From Schistosoma mansoni (lineage: Eukaryota > Platyhelminthes > Trematoda > Strigeidida > Schistosomatidae), in NCBI RefSeq assembly GCF_000237925.1, contig NW_017386033.1, positions 1,040,379 through 1,104,378 on the forward strand: a stretch of 64,000 nucleotides of DNA. The letters are read 5' to 3'. Positions 58,201 to 64,000 of this stretch are shown piece by piece. The notes beneath the pieces are model-generated. The model ran no database searches. It had not been told where the DNA came from and was given only the letters and a program-made list of their open reading frames with translations. Each line of letters begins with the position of its first letter. Positions within the stretch are counted from its first letter, which is position 1. Made by a program: the position numbers and the translations under genes.

Positions 58201-59027
58201 TTATGCCCCGATAAGGATAATGAATGGTAACTTTGGGATCCATTTATGGATCAATATTATGCATATGATTTTTATTGTATATTTACTAAATAACTAAACT
58301 ATTCGTATTCATGTTCCCCTTATCATGAGCTTTATTTTGAATTATAAACTATTGCTATACGATTTGCCATCCTTAAGTTATCCCTAGTCCATTAATTACT
58401 GTCCCCCTTATTCACAGCCACATTTGGCCAAGTCTTGTACAAATGTTATTTTCTATTTTACGTTACGATGTGGTCAGTTTGATTGGCATATAAACCCAGT
58501 ATGTTTGAGAATAATGATTCACATTGCAGAGGCCGTTATTGGTGTTCTGGGCTTAATTGGCTGGGCTAGACAGAAAGCAGGACTGATAAGTACTGAAGAC
58601 TGCTCATACGGCTTTTGTGTATCATTGCTCTGATCGATAATTCACTCCTCTCTAATTGGCAGTCTTATCACGTCATGTATTAACAGGGCACTCAAACAAT
58701 CGATATAACAGTAAGATGGATTGAGAAAACTTTTTTTATGAAGAAATTTTCTTATCATCTTAAAAACTAACCACAGCATAACTAATTATTATCACGTATC
58801 ATAGAATCAGATAATTTGGTCTGTAAATATATCTAACCAAAATGAAATAAAGTGATTTTTTTCTGACTACTCAATAACTCATTATTTCTGTACTGCTGTT
58901 TTTTTCCGTTTGAAACTATCCAAATTTCAGAGTTAATGATCATACTAGAATAAGTGATGAAGATGACAGTGAAGATGATGTGGATGATGGAGATTTTACA
59001 GTTTATGAATGTCCAGGGCTCGCTAAT
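40066..59027 (+). CDS. NPDC1: NPDC1 / CAB-1 homolog, type I membrane protein
   Basis: Six exons join in phase: 40066-40246, 43568-43684, 46973-47089, 48363-48429, 51395-51568, 58931-59027 (251 aa so far). All introns are GT-AG. Residues 1-23 are a signal peptide ([20 protein letters not shown]...), 24-138 a lumenal part, 139-160 a membrane helix ([20 protein letters not shown]), then KRKLWK and a cytoplasmic tail. The tail carries [19 protein letters not shown] (197-215), an acidic run ([13 protein letters not shown]), and [12 protein letters not shown] (239-250). These are signature blocks of vertebrate neural proliferation differentiation and control protein 1 and of C. elegans CAB-1, which binds the Rab3 exchange factor AEX-3; a neuronal or dense-vesicle role is inferred from that. 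The lumenal part is shorter than in human. Exon 6 ends AAT|GTAAGT; read through, it would stop after two codons, so a further exon is expected (candidate 60574). Confidence 0.9.
40672..40945 (-). mobile_element. Family A-related LTR, diverged, with possible internal flank
   Basis: The minus strand begins TGTGATGTATGCCACTTATT, contains the ACTTAT...ATAAGT palindrome, and ends near GTTGTCCCCCCCC, paralleling the family A LTR (GATTGTCCCCAACC near its end). About 150 bp beyond (40520-40670) may be internal sequence. Old and broken; lies in NPDC1 intron 1. Confidence 0.55.
41765..41965 (-). mobile_element. RTE-clade LINE (family 2), 3' end scrap
   Basis: ACTTACGCCTGTTACCCCTC at 41763 is the reverse of the family's tail; decayed coding for the last about 65 residues follows. 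In NPDC1 intron 1. Confidence 0.75.
43568..43684 (+). other. NPDC1: NPDC1 exon 2 (lumenal)
   Basis: 117 bp, phase 1 to 1; acceptor TTTTCAG, donor C|GTAAGT. Encodes [20 protein letters not shown] and onward to FFDSKLN. Confidence 0.85.
44145..44412 (-). mobile_element. RTE-clade LINE (family 2), 3' end
   Basis: Begins TACTTACTTACGCCTGTTAC. The minus strand encodes [20 protein letters not shown], then [20 protein letters not shown]. It breaks off into a TA tract at about 44413. In NPDC1 intron 2. Confidence 0.83.
44413..44430. repeat. (AT)n tract
   Basis: About nine AT units at the broken edge of the LINE 3' fragment. Confidence 0.85.
44805..44945 (+). mobile_element. Possible Penelope-like terminal repeat with hammerhead-like motif
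   Basis: 44815-44850 reads CTGAAGA, A, GTGGC, TAAGACTGA, GTCGC, GAAAC, GTC. GTGGC can pair with GTCGC, and the boxes resemble the CUGANGA and GAAA boxes of a minimal hammerhead with almost no stem III, the form reported in Penelope-like elements. One extra base sits before stem II. The downstream GTATAGGTTTCTGAAGAGAA segment leads directly into the LINE at 44950. Confidence 0.4.
44950..46700 (-). mobile_element. RTE-clade LINE (family 2), endonuclease and linker half
   Basis: Runs from the linker (about 44970, [13 protein letters not shown] on the complementary reading) through the endonuclease region to the 5' UTR (CCCAGCCCTCCACGTTTACC at about 46640). The minus strand at 46247-46435 carries the KVEP-equivalent endonuclease start. 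It preserves the empty site AAATTCATATCACTCCATGG (about 45954-45973), where another copy received the miniature LTR element. In NPDC1 intron 2. Confidence 0.83.
46973..47089 (+). other. NPDC1: NPDC1 exon 3 (lumenal)
   Basis: 117 bp, phase 1 to 1, the same length as exon 2; acceptor TTAATTACAG, donor G|GTGAGT. Encodes [20 protein letters not shown] and onward to YMNWQPA. Confidence 0.87.
47090..48100. other. NPDC1 intron 3, left part; nothing recognised
   Basis: No repeat or gene that I can name. Confidence 0.35.
48105..48250 (+). mobile_element. Hammerhead-bearing SINE, second subfamily, degraded
   Basis: Shares GTTCGCGCGCGAGACAGAAG, box B-like GGATTCGAGTTCC, GCGCACTGCTGAAGGGCCCC and GGACGAAACGGC with the family, then the 3' tail GGTTTTCAATGGTAGTCTAG. 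The core box reads CUGAAGG and the cleavage region has diverged. It ends about 110 bases before NPDC1 exon 4. Confidence 0.72.
48363..48429 (+). other. NPDC1: NPDC1 exon 4 (membrane segment)
   Basis: 67 bp; acceptor CAATTTCTAG, donor AA|GTAAGA. It encodes the single membrane helix almost exactly, so an exon boundary coincides with a domain boundary. Confidence 0.87.
49141..50071. mobile_element. Inverted-repeat structure around a gag-like fragment
   Basis: Two arms of about 290 bp, 49141-49431 and 49789-50071, are near-perfect reverse complements (e.g. CCTTCCACAAACGCTGTCTG against CAGACAGCGTTTGTGGAAGG). The 357-bp spacer encodes, on the + strand, text such as [20 protein letters not shown], which resembles the capsid region of Gypsy-type elements. 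Looks like a rearranged remnant in which two terminal repeats ended up inverted. Broken; near-identical arms suggest the rearrangement is fairly recent. In NPDC1 intron 4. Confidence 0.75.
50440..50545 (-). mobile_element. Hammerhead-bearing SINE, second subfamily, 3' part
   Basis: Minus strand: GCACTGATGAGGAGTCCCAC, AATAGGACGAAACAGTCGTC, CAGTGCTTCCAGG, then the shared tail. Stem I (GCACUG/CAGUGC) and stem II are intact, as is GAAA; the first base of CUGAGGA is A. The tRNA-like head is missing. In NPDC1 intron 4. Confidence 0.75.
50895..51194 (-). mobile_element. Solo LTR of family A
   Basis: About 300 bp, the reverse complement of the LTRs of the miniature element at 7744-8729 (TGTAGTGTGGTCTACTTATA start; GTCCCCACCCGTGTTCTGTT near the end). 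CTTTTA occurs on both sides (50889-50894 and 51195-51200), fitting a target duplication. More diverged than the pair at 7.7-8.7 kb. Lies 200 bases upstream of NPDC1 exon 5. Confidence 0.85.
51395..51568 (+). other. NPDC1: NPDC1 exon 5 (cytoplasmic QMYHYQHQ block)
   Basis: 174 bp; acceptor TTTTTAATCAAG. The donor I chose, AA|GTTAGT, keeps the phase for exon 6; a donor a few codons downstream would also be possible but matches the family less well. Confidence 0.83.
51640..52990. other. NPDC1 intron 5, left part; nothing recognised
   Basis: AT-rich; no repeat named. Confidence 0.35.
53044..53136. repeat. Long near-perfect hairpin
   Basis: Arms 53044-53086 and 53094-53136, 43 bp each with one mismatch, around a 7-base loop. 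Contains GTTAACGGTACACTAGTGAA and its complement. Its right arm is continuous with Penelope-like coding. Confidence 0.92.
53090..53330 (+). mobile_element. Penelope-like element, reverse-transcriptase fragment
   Basis: The + strand encodes [20 protein letters not shown], then [29 protein letters not shown] is the Penelope-like reverse-transcriptase block that lies just after the YNLLD segment at which the 14.1-14.4 kb fragment ends. Broken. In NPDC1 intron 5. Confidence 0.78.
53530..53720 (-). mobile_element. Tailed repeat, 3' module
   Basis: Reverse complement of the last 180 bp of 14430-14940 (CTCCGGGTGTGGCCCTCTAA at about 53710 down to the AATAAATAA-like tail at about 53530). Confidence 0.65.
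53815..54000 (+). mobile_element. Sm-alpha SINE with hammerhead ribozyme
   Basis: GTGGCTATCAGGACTCAGTA head, box B GGTTCGAGTCC (about 53886), ribozyme at about 53926-53985: CCAG, CTGGTGA, GTCCCAAATAGGAC, GATAC, GTGCGTC, CTGGATTCC. Stem I and II are kept. The core has CUGGUGA for CUGAUGA and GAUA for GAAA, so it is probably inactive. In NPDC1 intron 5. Confidence 0.87.
54525..54935 (+). mobile_element. LTR of family C, solo and degraded
   Basis: About 400 bp matching 23505-23938 in reverse: TTTATTCTAGCTTTTGGACA, then CTTGTTAATTATTCACTTAT and near the end AACGGCTATCGAGGTGAACG. Edges approximate; no internal region. Confidence 0.7.
54945..54962. repeat. (TTA)n microsatellite
   Basis: Six TTA units next to the LTR edge. 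Confidence 0.85.
55027..55050. repeat. (AAT)n microsatellite
   Basis: Eight AAT units. Confidence 0.9.
55085..55450 (+). mobile_element. RTE-clade LINE (SR2-like, family 1), 3' end
   Basis: Closely matches 6255-6615: CTTGAAGTCACTAACTTCTA, GACTATCGTAACCAATGGTT, the 3' UTR and the GACTGACTGACT tail at about 55438-55449. Heavily 5' truncated and close in sequence to the 5.6 kb copy, so relatively young. In NPDC1 intron 5. Confidence 0.87.
55450..57050. other. NPDC1 intron 5, right part; nothing firmly recognised
   Basis: A 65-codon frame at 56227-56424 (hydrophobic start [15 protein letters not shown]) stands out slightly in base composition but has no splice or family support. Confidence 0.3.
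57440..57720 (+). mobile_element. LINE endonuclease start joined to the AATAAATAA tail
   Basis: The + strand encodes [20 protein letters not shown], close to the [15 protein letters not shown] opening of schistosome RTE endonucleases. It then passes through GDPVASSS-like and [12 protein letters not shown] text before ending in CTCTTTGTACCAATGTTTAT and a tail of AATAAATAA. The tail is that of 14430-14940. A chimeric retroposed copy is likely. Confidence 0.65.
58199..58710 (+). mobile_element. Solo LTR, 512 bp (family B)
   Basis: TGTTAT...ATAACA ends, exact 5-bp duplication GTAAG (58194-58198 and 58711-58715). Contains a TATAAA at 58489-58494 and is homologous to 15521-16038. Solo copy, no internal region. 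Lies 220 bp upstream of NPDC1 exon 6 in the sense orientation. Confidence 0.9.
58931..59027 (+). other. NPDC1: NPDC1 exon 6 ([10 protein letters not shown] block)
   Basis: 97 bp; acceptor CAAATTTCAG, donor AAT|GTAAGT, leaving phase 0. Encodes the acidic run and the highly conserved [10 protein letters not shown]. Confidence 0.88.
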
Positions 59028-59382
59028 GTAAGTTAGTCAGATCTCTATTATTTTATTGATAAATCACTTGAGGATTTCAATCGTCCATTATTCAACATAT
59101 TTAATGTGTTTCTTAAGATATTGACAAGATTAATTAAAAATTCTAGAAACATCATAAAGTTAAGTGAAAGCAAATAATGTGTTTCATGTTATTAGAAGAA
59201 AATGAACCGTCAGTCGATCATCATCAAGGAAATTATAAATACTCTAGAATACGGTGTATCTCTCCTTAGCGTTATCTGTAATTGCCAAGTCTTTTAAAGA
59301 CAATAAGTGATGTTATTATATCGTTTGTTAAATAAAAAGACGTTTTATACTTCAAAACGGAATACAACATTTTATATACTTA

Positions 59383-59955
59383 CTTACTTTCGCCTGTTAC
59401 TCCCAATGGAGCATAGGCCTCTGACCAGCATTCTCCAACCCACTCTGTCCTGGTCCTTCCTTTCTAGTTCTATCCATTTTTTGTTCATTCTTCTCATATC
59501 TGTCTCCATTTCCCGACGTAATGTGTTCTTTGGTCTTCCTCTTCTCCTTTGACCTTCAGGATTCCATATGAGGGCTTGTTTTGTGACGCAATTGGGTGAT
59601 TTCCTCAATGTGTGTCCTGTCCACTTCCAGTGCTTCTTCCTGATTTCGTCCTCCACTGGAATTTGGTTTGTTCTCTCCCACAGTAGGTTGTTGATGATAG
59701 TGTCTGGTTAACGGATCCGAAGTATCTTGCGTGGACAACTGTTAATAAACACTTGTATCTTCTGGATAATGGCTTTCGTAGTTCTCCACGTCTCCGCCCC
59801 ATACAGTGTAACTGTCTTGAAATTTGTATTGAAAATCCTGATCTTGGTGTTGGTTAACAATTGTTTTGAGTTCCAGATGTTTTTCAGTTGTAAATATGCT
59901 GCTCTTGCTTTGCCGATCCTCGCCCTCACATCTGCATCTGATCCACCTAATGAAA
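59383..59955 (-). mobile_element. RTE-clade LINE (family 2), 3' end
   Basis: Begins TACTTACTTACTTTCGCCTG (reverse of the tail). The minus strand encodes [60 protein letters not shown] and [20 protein letters not shown]. 5' truncated at about 59955. In NPDC1 intron 6 if the proposed last exon is right. Confidence 0.87.
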
Positions 59956-60573
59956 CATGTTTGAATTTGAAAAAAATATCTCATTGATTCTATTTCTAAT
60001 TTACATTGATAACAAGGTATATTTAAGTCATTCACAAATGGCACTAGGGTTTCCTAATAGCTTTATTCACCAAATGGATAAATTCGTAAATAGAATTCAT
60101 TTACATCTAGTTTGAATAAAAAAGAGGTCTAACCAATTATCACTATAAAAAATATTTTGCATGTTACGCTTGTACAATGAACTGAAAGTACGGTTAATCA
60201 TCTGTATAGAATGATAATTCTCGCTTTCCATCACAGAATTTCTTGTCAATCTGCCAAGACTGATATATAGAACAAGCTAATTTACAAGTTTCTTCATCAT
60301 TCTAATCATCATCATAGTAATGGTAAAATAATATTAGAACAGTGAAAATTTTCTCTTTGTTTCTATCCGGAGTTATTTATTTGTCAAGAAAAGTTTCACT
60401 TTGATTTTGTACTCTTTTTATTTCTATTAGTTGAATTATAAAATTCAACTGTTGGTAGAATTACATCGAAAAACCAGTACGTGAATTGTTATGATGACCT
60501 GTTAGAACAAGAATATTGTATGATCTAAATAGAGAACAATCAGTCGATAAAAAAAACTCTACGATAATTTTAG

Positions 60574-60618
60574 AAATTTAGAACCGTTAACAATCCTTTT
60601 TATATCAGAATAATATGA
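60574..60618 (+). CDS. NPDC1: Candidate last exon of the NPDC1 homolog
   Basis: After acceptor ATAATTTTAG, a phase-0 frame gives KFRTVNNPFYIRII and TGA. Vertebrate NPDC1 continues after ECPGLA with a segment containing ..EVRNPLF.., so TVNNPFY is an attractive match. AATAAA follows at 60844-60849. The pyrimidine tract is weak and the exon is tiny, so this stays a proposal; the true exon could lie beyond the window. Confidence 0.42.
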   Translation, partial: KFRTVNNPFYIRII

Positions 60619-61059
60619 ATGTAGTTTAAAACATGTTACACAAAAAGTCACACGGTGTTAACTTAAAACAAAATTATGTTATACTATTGTAATTTAGCAA
60701 CCTTGCGCATGACCTTGAGACGTTCACTCTGTTTATTTACCACTGAATACACAAACTACAAAGTAACCAAACTAAAATGTATACAATGTTTGCACATGGT
60801 TTAATGACTGACCTTAATTTGTAATTCGTTTAAAAAACCTAAAAATAAAAGTATTATCAGAACAATGTAACGCCCATATTACACCTGATCGGCTCTCACT
60901 ATATCCTGTAAAAGATCTTAATAAGTTTCCGAAAGATTCAGTTTAACTTCCCCGTTCGAAGTTTGGACATTCATTTCATGCATTTTCATAGATTTCATCA
61001 CGGACTGATCTCAGTTACACAGCTATTGCAAACAATAAAGTACATAAAAGCTGTTTCAT

Positions 61060-61195
61060 CATAGTATGCGGTTCCTCAACGGTGCGCTTACACGAACCCA
61101 TAGAAGATCAAACTCAGTACCTTCAGGTTTGGCGAGAAGTGCTTCACAACTAGACCAAATAACTGGCATGAAAATTCAACATTCGATCCAAACTC
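61060..61195 (-). mobile_element. Hammerhead-bearing SINE, second subfamily, old copy
   Basis: Minus strand retains GCGCACCGTTGAGGAACCGC and GATGAAAC with a degraded tRNA-like head (GTCTAGTTGTGAAGCACTTC). Many changes from the other copies. Confidence 0.5.
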
Positions 61196-61206
61196 TCATC
61201 AAGTAC

Positions 61207-61415
61207 ATACTTACTTACTCCTGTTACCCCTCGTGGTAAAACATACGCCACCCATCAACATTCTCCATCCAACTCTGTTCTGGGCAATTCTTCCCAGTTG
61301 TTTCCAGTTCCTATTCATCCGTTTGATGTCTGCTTCCAATTCTTGATGCAGTGTGTTCTTTGGTCTGCCTCTTTTTCGTTTCCCCTCAAGATGCCAATTT
61401 AACACTTACTTCGTG
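61207..61415 (-). mobile_element. RTE-clade LINE (family 2), 3' end scrap
   Basis: Begins TACTTACTTACTCCTGTTAC. The minus strand encodes [20 protein letters not shown], then [20 protein letters not shown]. Only the last about 65 residues remain. Confidence 0.82.
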
Positions 61416-61419
61416 ATTC

Positions 61420-64000
61420 ACAAACTCTCATACCATTATTTCACACATATTAAAAAGATAGATCATAATCAACTAGTCAAATGAGTGTCCAGTAGACAAA
61501 CAACAGTCATTAATCTGTTTCCATTTGATGCGACCATTATTGTTTGTGTTGTGTCACCAAAATAACAGATGATTGATAGTAATTTGAAATGCCCGTCACG
61601 AAATTATCACAAATGTGAACAGACAAAAACGAGAAGTCAATGTCTTTTAATTTCAATCGATTACATCTCACCAGTTTCTCATTTGTGACACTTCCATCAT
61701 TCAGAAGGGTTTAATTGTTCTTTTATGGATTATGGCAGTCACCAATTTTTAGTTTTTCTGACGTTTATTACTATTTTTGTGTCAGTTGCTTCAAATGTAC
61801 ATATGTATGTATAATAGTCTCTAATATATTACTTGGGTAACAAATTAGCTCTTCTGCTTGTGTTTGTTATCCTATTTAATTGTGTTTCTCATACTAGATA
61901 GTTAAGACAATGTAAAAGCTGTGGGGATGGCTGATATGAGAAATAAAGTGAATTCTAATTCCATCTTGTCATTGACATAATCCCAACCGCATTCGTTACA
62001 CAGCTCCATGCTATCCTTCCCTGATGTTTTCCAAAAGAAGCGAAAGTAGTCATTTTCACTGAATTGATTCTTTTTTGTCAGAACTGTTCATCTTCTCAAC
62101 TTCGAGTCATAACTTTTAACGAGTGATTCCATGTTTTCATATCGACACTCGAGTCATTCAACTTCGATAGTCGAATACCTACAATTTAGTATCGTTCGAG
62201 TAAGCACGTTTTGATTACATATACTGTGTGAGACGAAATGTATACCATAATCAAAATTGATAAGAAATATTCAGGTAAATGATAGCAGATCGTTGATGAG
62301 TGATTAGTTTAGACCGAAAAATAATATCAATCTTGGTGGAATTCGGACGACATTTCTCTCAACTGTCAGTTTTAAATTTCCTTGACACGTAACCTGTTCC
62401 GGAAAAAGATTGTTCACCCCGATTAACACTTTCAAATCAAACTATCAAACTGTACTCCTGACCTTGATATCACATCTTATTGATTATTCAGTATGAAGGC
62501 ACTTTGTTTAATCGTAAAACATTAATTAGTAGGACTAACACGAAAGTACACATATATTCGGGTGATTTTTATTTTTTTCTCATGAAACAATAGTGAGACC
62601 TTCAAAAGTCAGATAATTCATTCAATGTACGAAAGAAAATGAATGAATATCCGCAACGCTTGGATGAGAATTTACTTAACTTTAGGTCACTTGTTTATGG
62701 CTTATCAAACATAGGTTATTGATTTTTGAGTTGAAATTAATCCGATTAATAATATATGGACATGTTTTACTGGAGATTTGTGATATGAACTGTTGTATAT
62801 TTTTTCATGGGGCAACTGGAGGGGTTCCCGACCCGTCGGAATTCACAAATTCCTGTATCCATATCTCTTTTATTGGAATTACATGTCTTTGTTAGCAAAT
62901 TGTGATTTGGATAATATTCCTTGAATGATTCTGATCTTCATTCTTCAACACAATGTGAATGATAATTTTCATCGAAAAATACAAAGATGACACGTGGTCT
63001 ATGTGTATACACATTTATTGTTTACGATAATCGGATAAACACTATTTATCATGATCCAACTCACTGGTTCTTACTTCAGTGGTAGATCTTGAAGTGTTTT
63101 GCTGTATGAATGTAACTTGTTTCCCTGTTTAGTACCAATGTTCCTTGAATGAGTCAAGTATGTTATTAGTTGAGAACATGTTTACAAAATGATATTTTGC
63201 ATTATTTGTTTAAAGGCTAATTATCTTAGACTTATGTACGGGAATTGTGAACATGGTTGTAAGATGTAATGATACCATGTGTCTGGTTCGCGTTTATTTC
63301 GTGATCATCACCAAGTCACAGAATAGTTGTAGAGGAAGTTCTCAAAGTACATTACAATGAGACGTTTGATTGTAGGCTTTTCATTAATAATTTCATAAAC
63401 AGTAAAACACGTATAGTTTTGCACATGTCGACAGTACCTTATTTGACACAGTGCAACTTTGACTGATTACTTGAGTACATTGCTGACTGGTTAAATAACG
63501 TTTCTGTTACTTTGATCAATTCCAAGAAACTTTATTCCAGTCCATCTACAATAAACAACTGTTCTTTCCTATTCACAATGTATATCTTACGAGCACTAAA
63601 CAGTATTTGTCGTTGATTAATTGAAATCAGTATTTCTTTGGCTGAATATCAATCGAATAAATTCAAGGTGCGTCTTCACATCCGCTCTCATACTCTGAAA
63701 TAGTCACAGATACCAAATTGTATAGATTCTATTAGGATTCACAACAGACGTGTTTTTTAAATAATTTTTTTTATTATTCACACTTTTCATATTGCCATTT
63801 GATTTAAATAATCATAGTTACTGACTATAAAAAATCGTTGCTTACATATGACCTTGAACGTTTTTGGTAATCACAATCCGTTTTCATGGTATAATGATTG
63901 TCGTTCTTAATATCATACCATCTTATACTATTGTTTTTCTTATTTGGTCGGTTGCAACATTGACAGATCATTAATTTAACTGTTATGTGCATTCACAAAT
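61420..64000. other. Right end of window, nothing recognised
   Basis: 2.6 kb of AT-rich DNA with no open frame above 60 codons and no repeat I can place. Confidence 0.4.

Noticed and set aside
59021-59035. NPDC1 ending by reading GTAAGTTAG as Val-Ser-stop
   Set aside because: It is a consensus splice donor in phase, and the family continues past ECPGLA; kept only as a fallback.
1-64000. CRISPR arrays, bacterial operons, canonical tRNA or rRNA genes
   Set aside because: None seen; tRNA-like box A/B sequences belong to the hammerhead SINEs, and all coding evidence is eukaryotic.

Overview
This window looks like genomic DNA of a blood fluke (Schistosoma or a close relative). It is AT-rich and crowded with RTE-clade and CR1-clade LINEs, Penelope-like fragments, LTR-element remnants, and short Pol III-type elements carrying a hammerhead ribozyme, which are the schistosome Sm-alpha type. 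Host genes have the schistosome layout of tiny 5' introns (32-46 bp) followed by a multi-kilobase 3' intron. I could not decide the species.

Five host genes can be supported. (1) 469-9818 (+), five exons, encodes the mitochondrial complex I accessory subunit NDUFB5 (SGDH). Its last intron is 8.6 kb and is almost entirely a nest of transposons. (2-4) Three single-exon genes, at 17813-19597 (+), 28886-29623 (-) and 34342-35205 (-), encode secreted low-complexity proteins rich in Asn and Tyr. The first and third share two short motifs at matching residue positions (YxxVxxPK at 36-43 and V-x-KHIPK near 140-149), so I propose they are fast-evolving paralogs; the second is a possible relative. (5) 40066-59027 (+), at least six exons over about 19 kb, encodes a type I membrane protein whose cytoplasmic tail matches NPDC1 / C. 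elegans CAB-1. A plausible last exon lies at 60574-60618.

Layout: 1-345 CR1 tail; 469-9818 NDUFB5 with an intron holding two RTE families, an Sm-alpha copy and a miniature LTR element; 10.5-13.3 kb RTE copy; 14.1-14.9 kb Penelope-like fragment plus a tailed repeat; 15.5-17.5 kb solo LTR and LTR-like repeat; 17.8-35.2 kb the secreted-protein cluster interleaved with RTE, LTR and hammerhead elements; 37-39 kb RTE and CR1 pieces; 40-60.6 kb the NPDC1 gene, whose introns carry many repeats, including an inverted repeat around a gag-like piece, a 43-bp-arm hairpin, and two solo LTRs with target-site duplications; 61-64 kb one RTE tail and otherwise nothing I recognise.

The genes show no shared pathway. 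One acts in mitochondrial respiration, one is probably neuronal or secretory-vesicle related, and three encode secreted proteins of unknown role. The most unusual content is the secreted protein group, a second hammerhead-element subfamily with its own stem I pairing, and the miniature LTR element with a GC-rich core, whose empty site is preserved in sister LINE copies.
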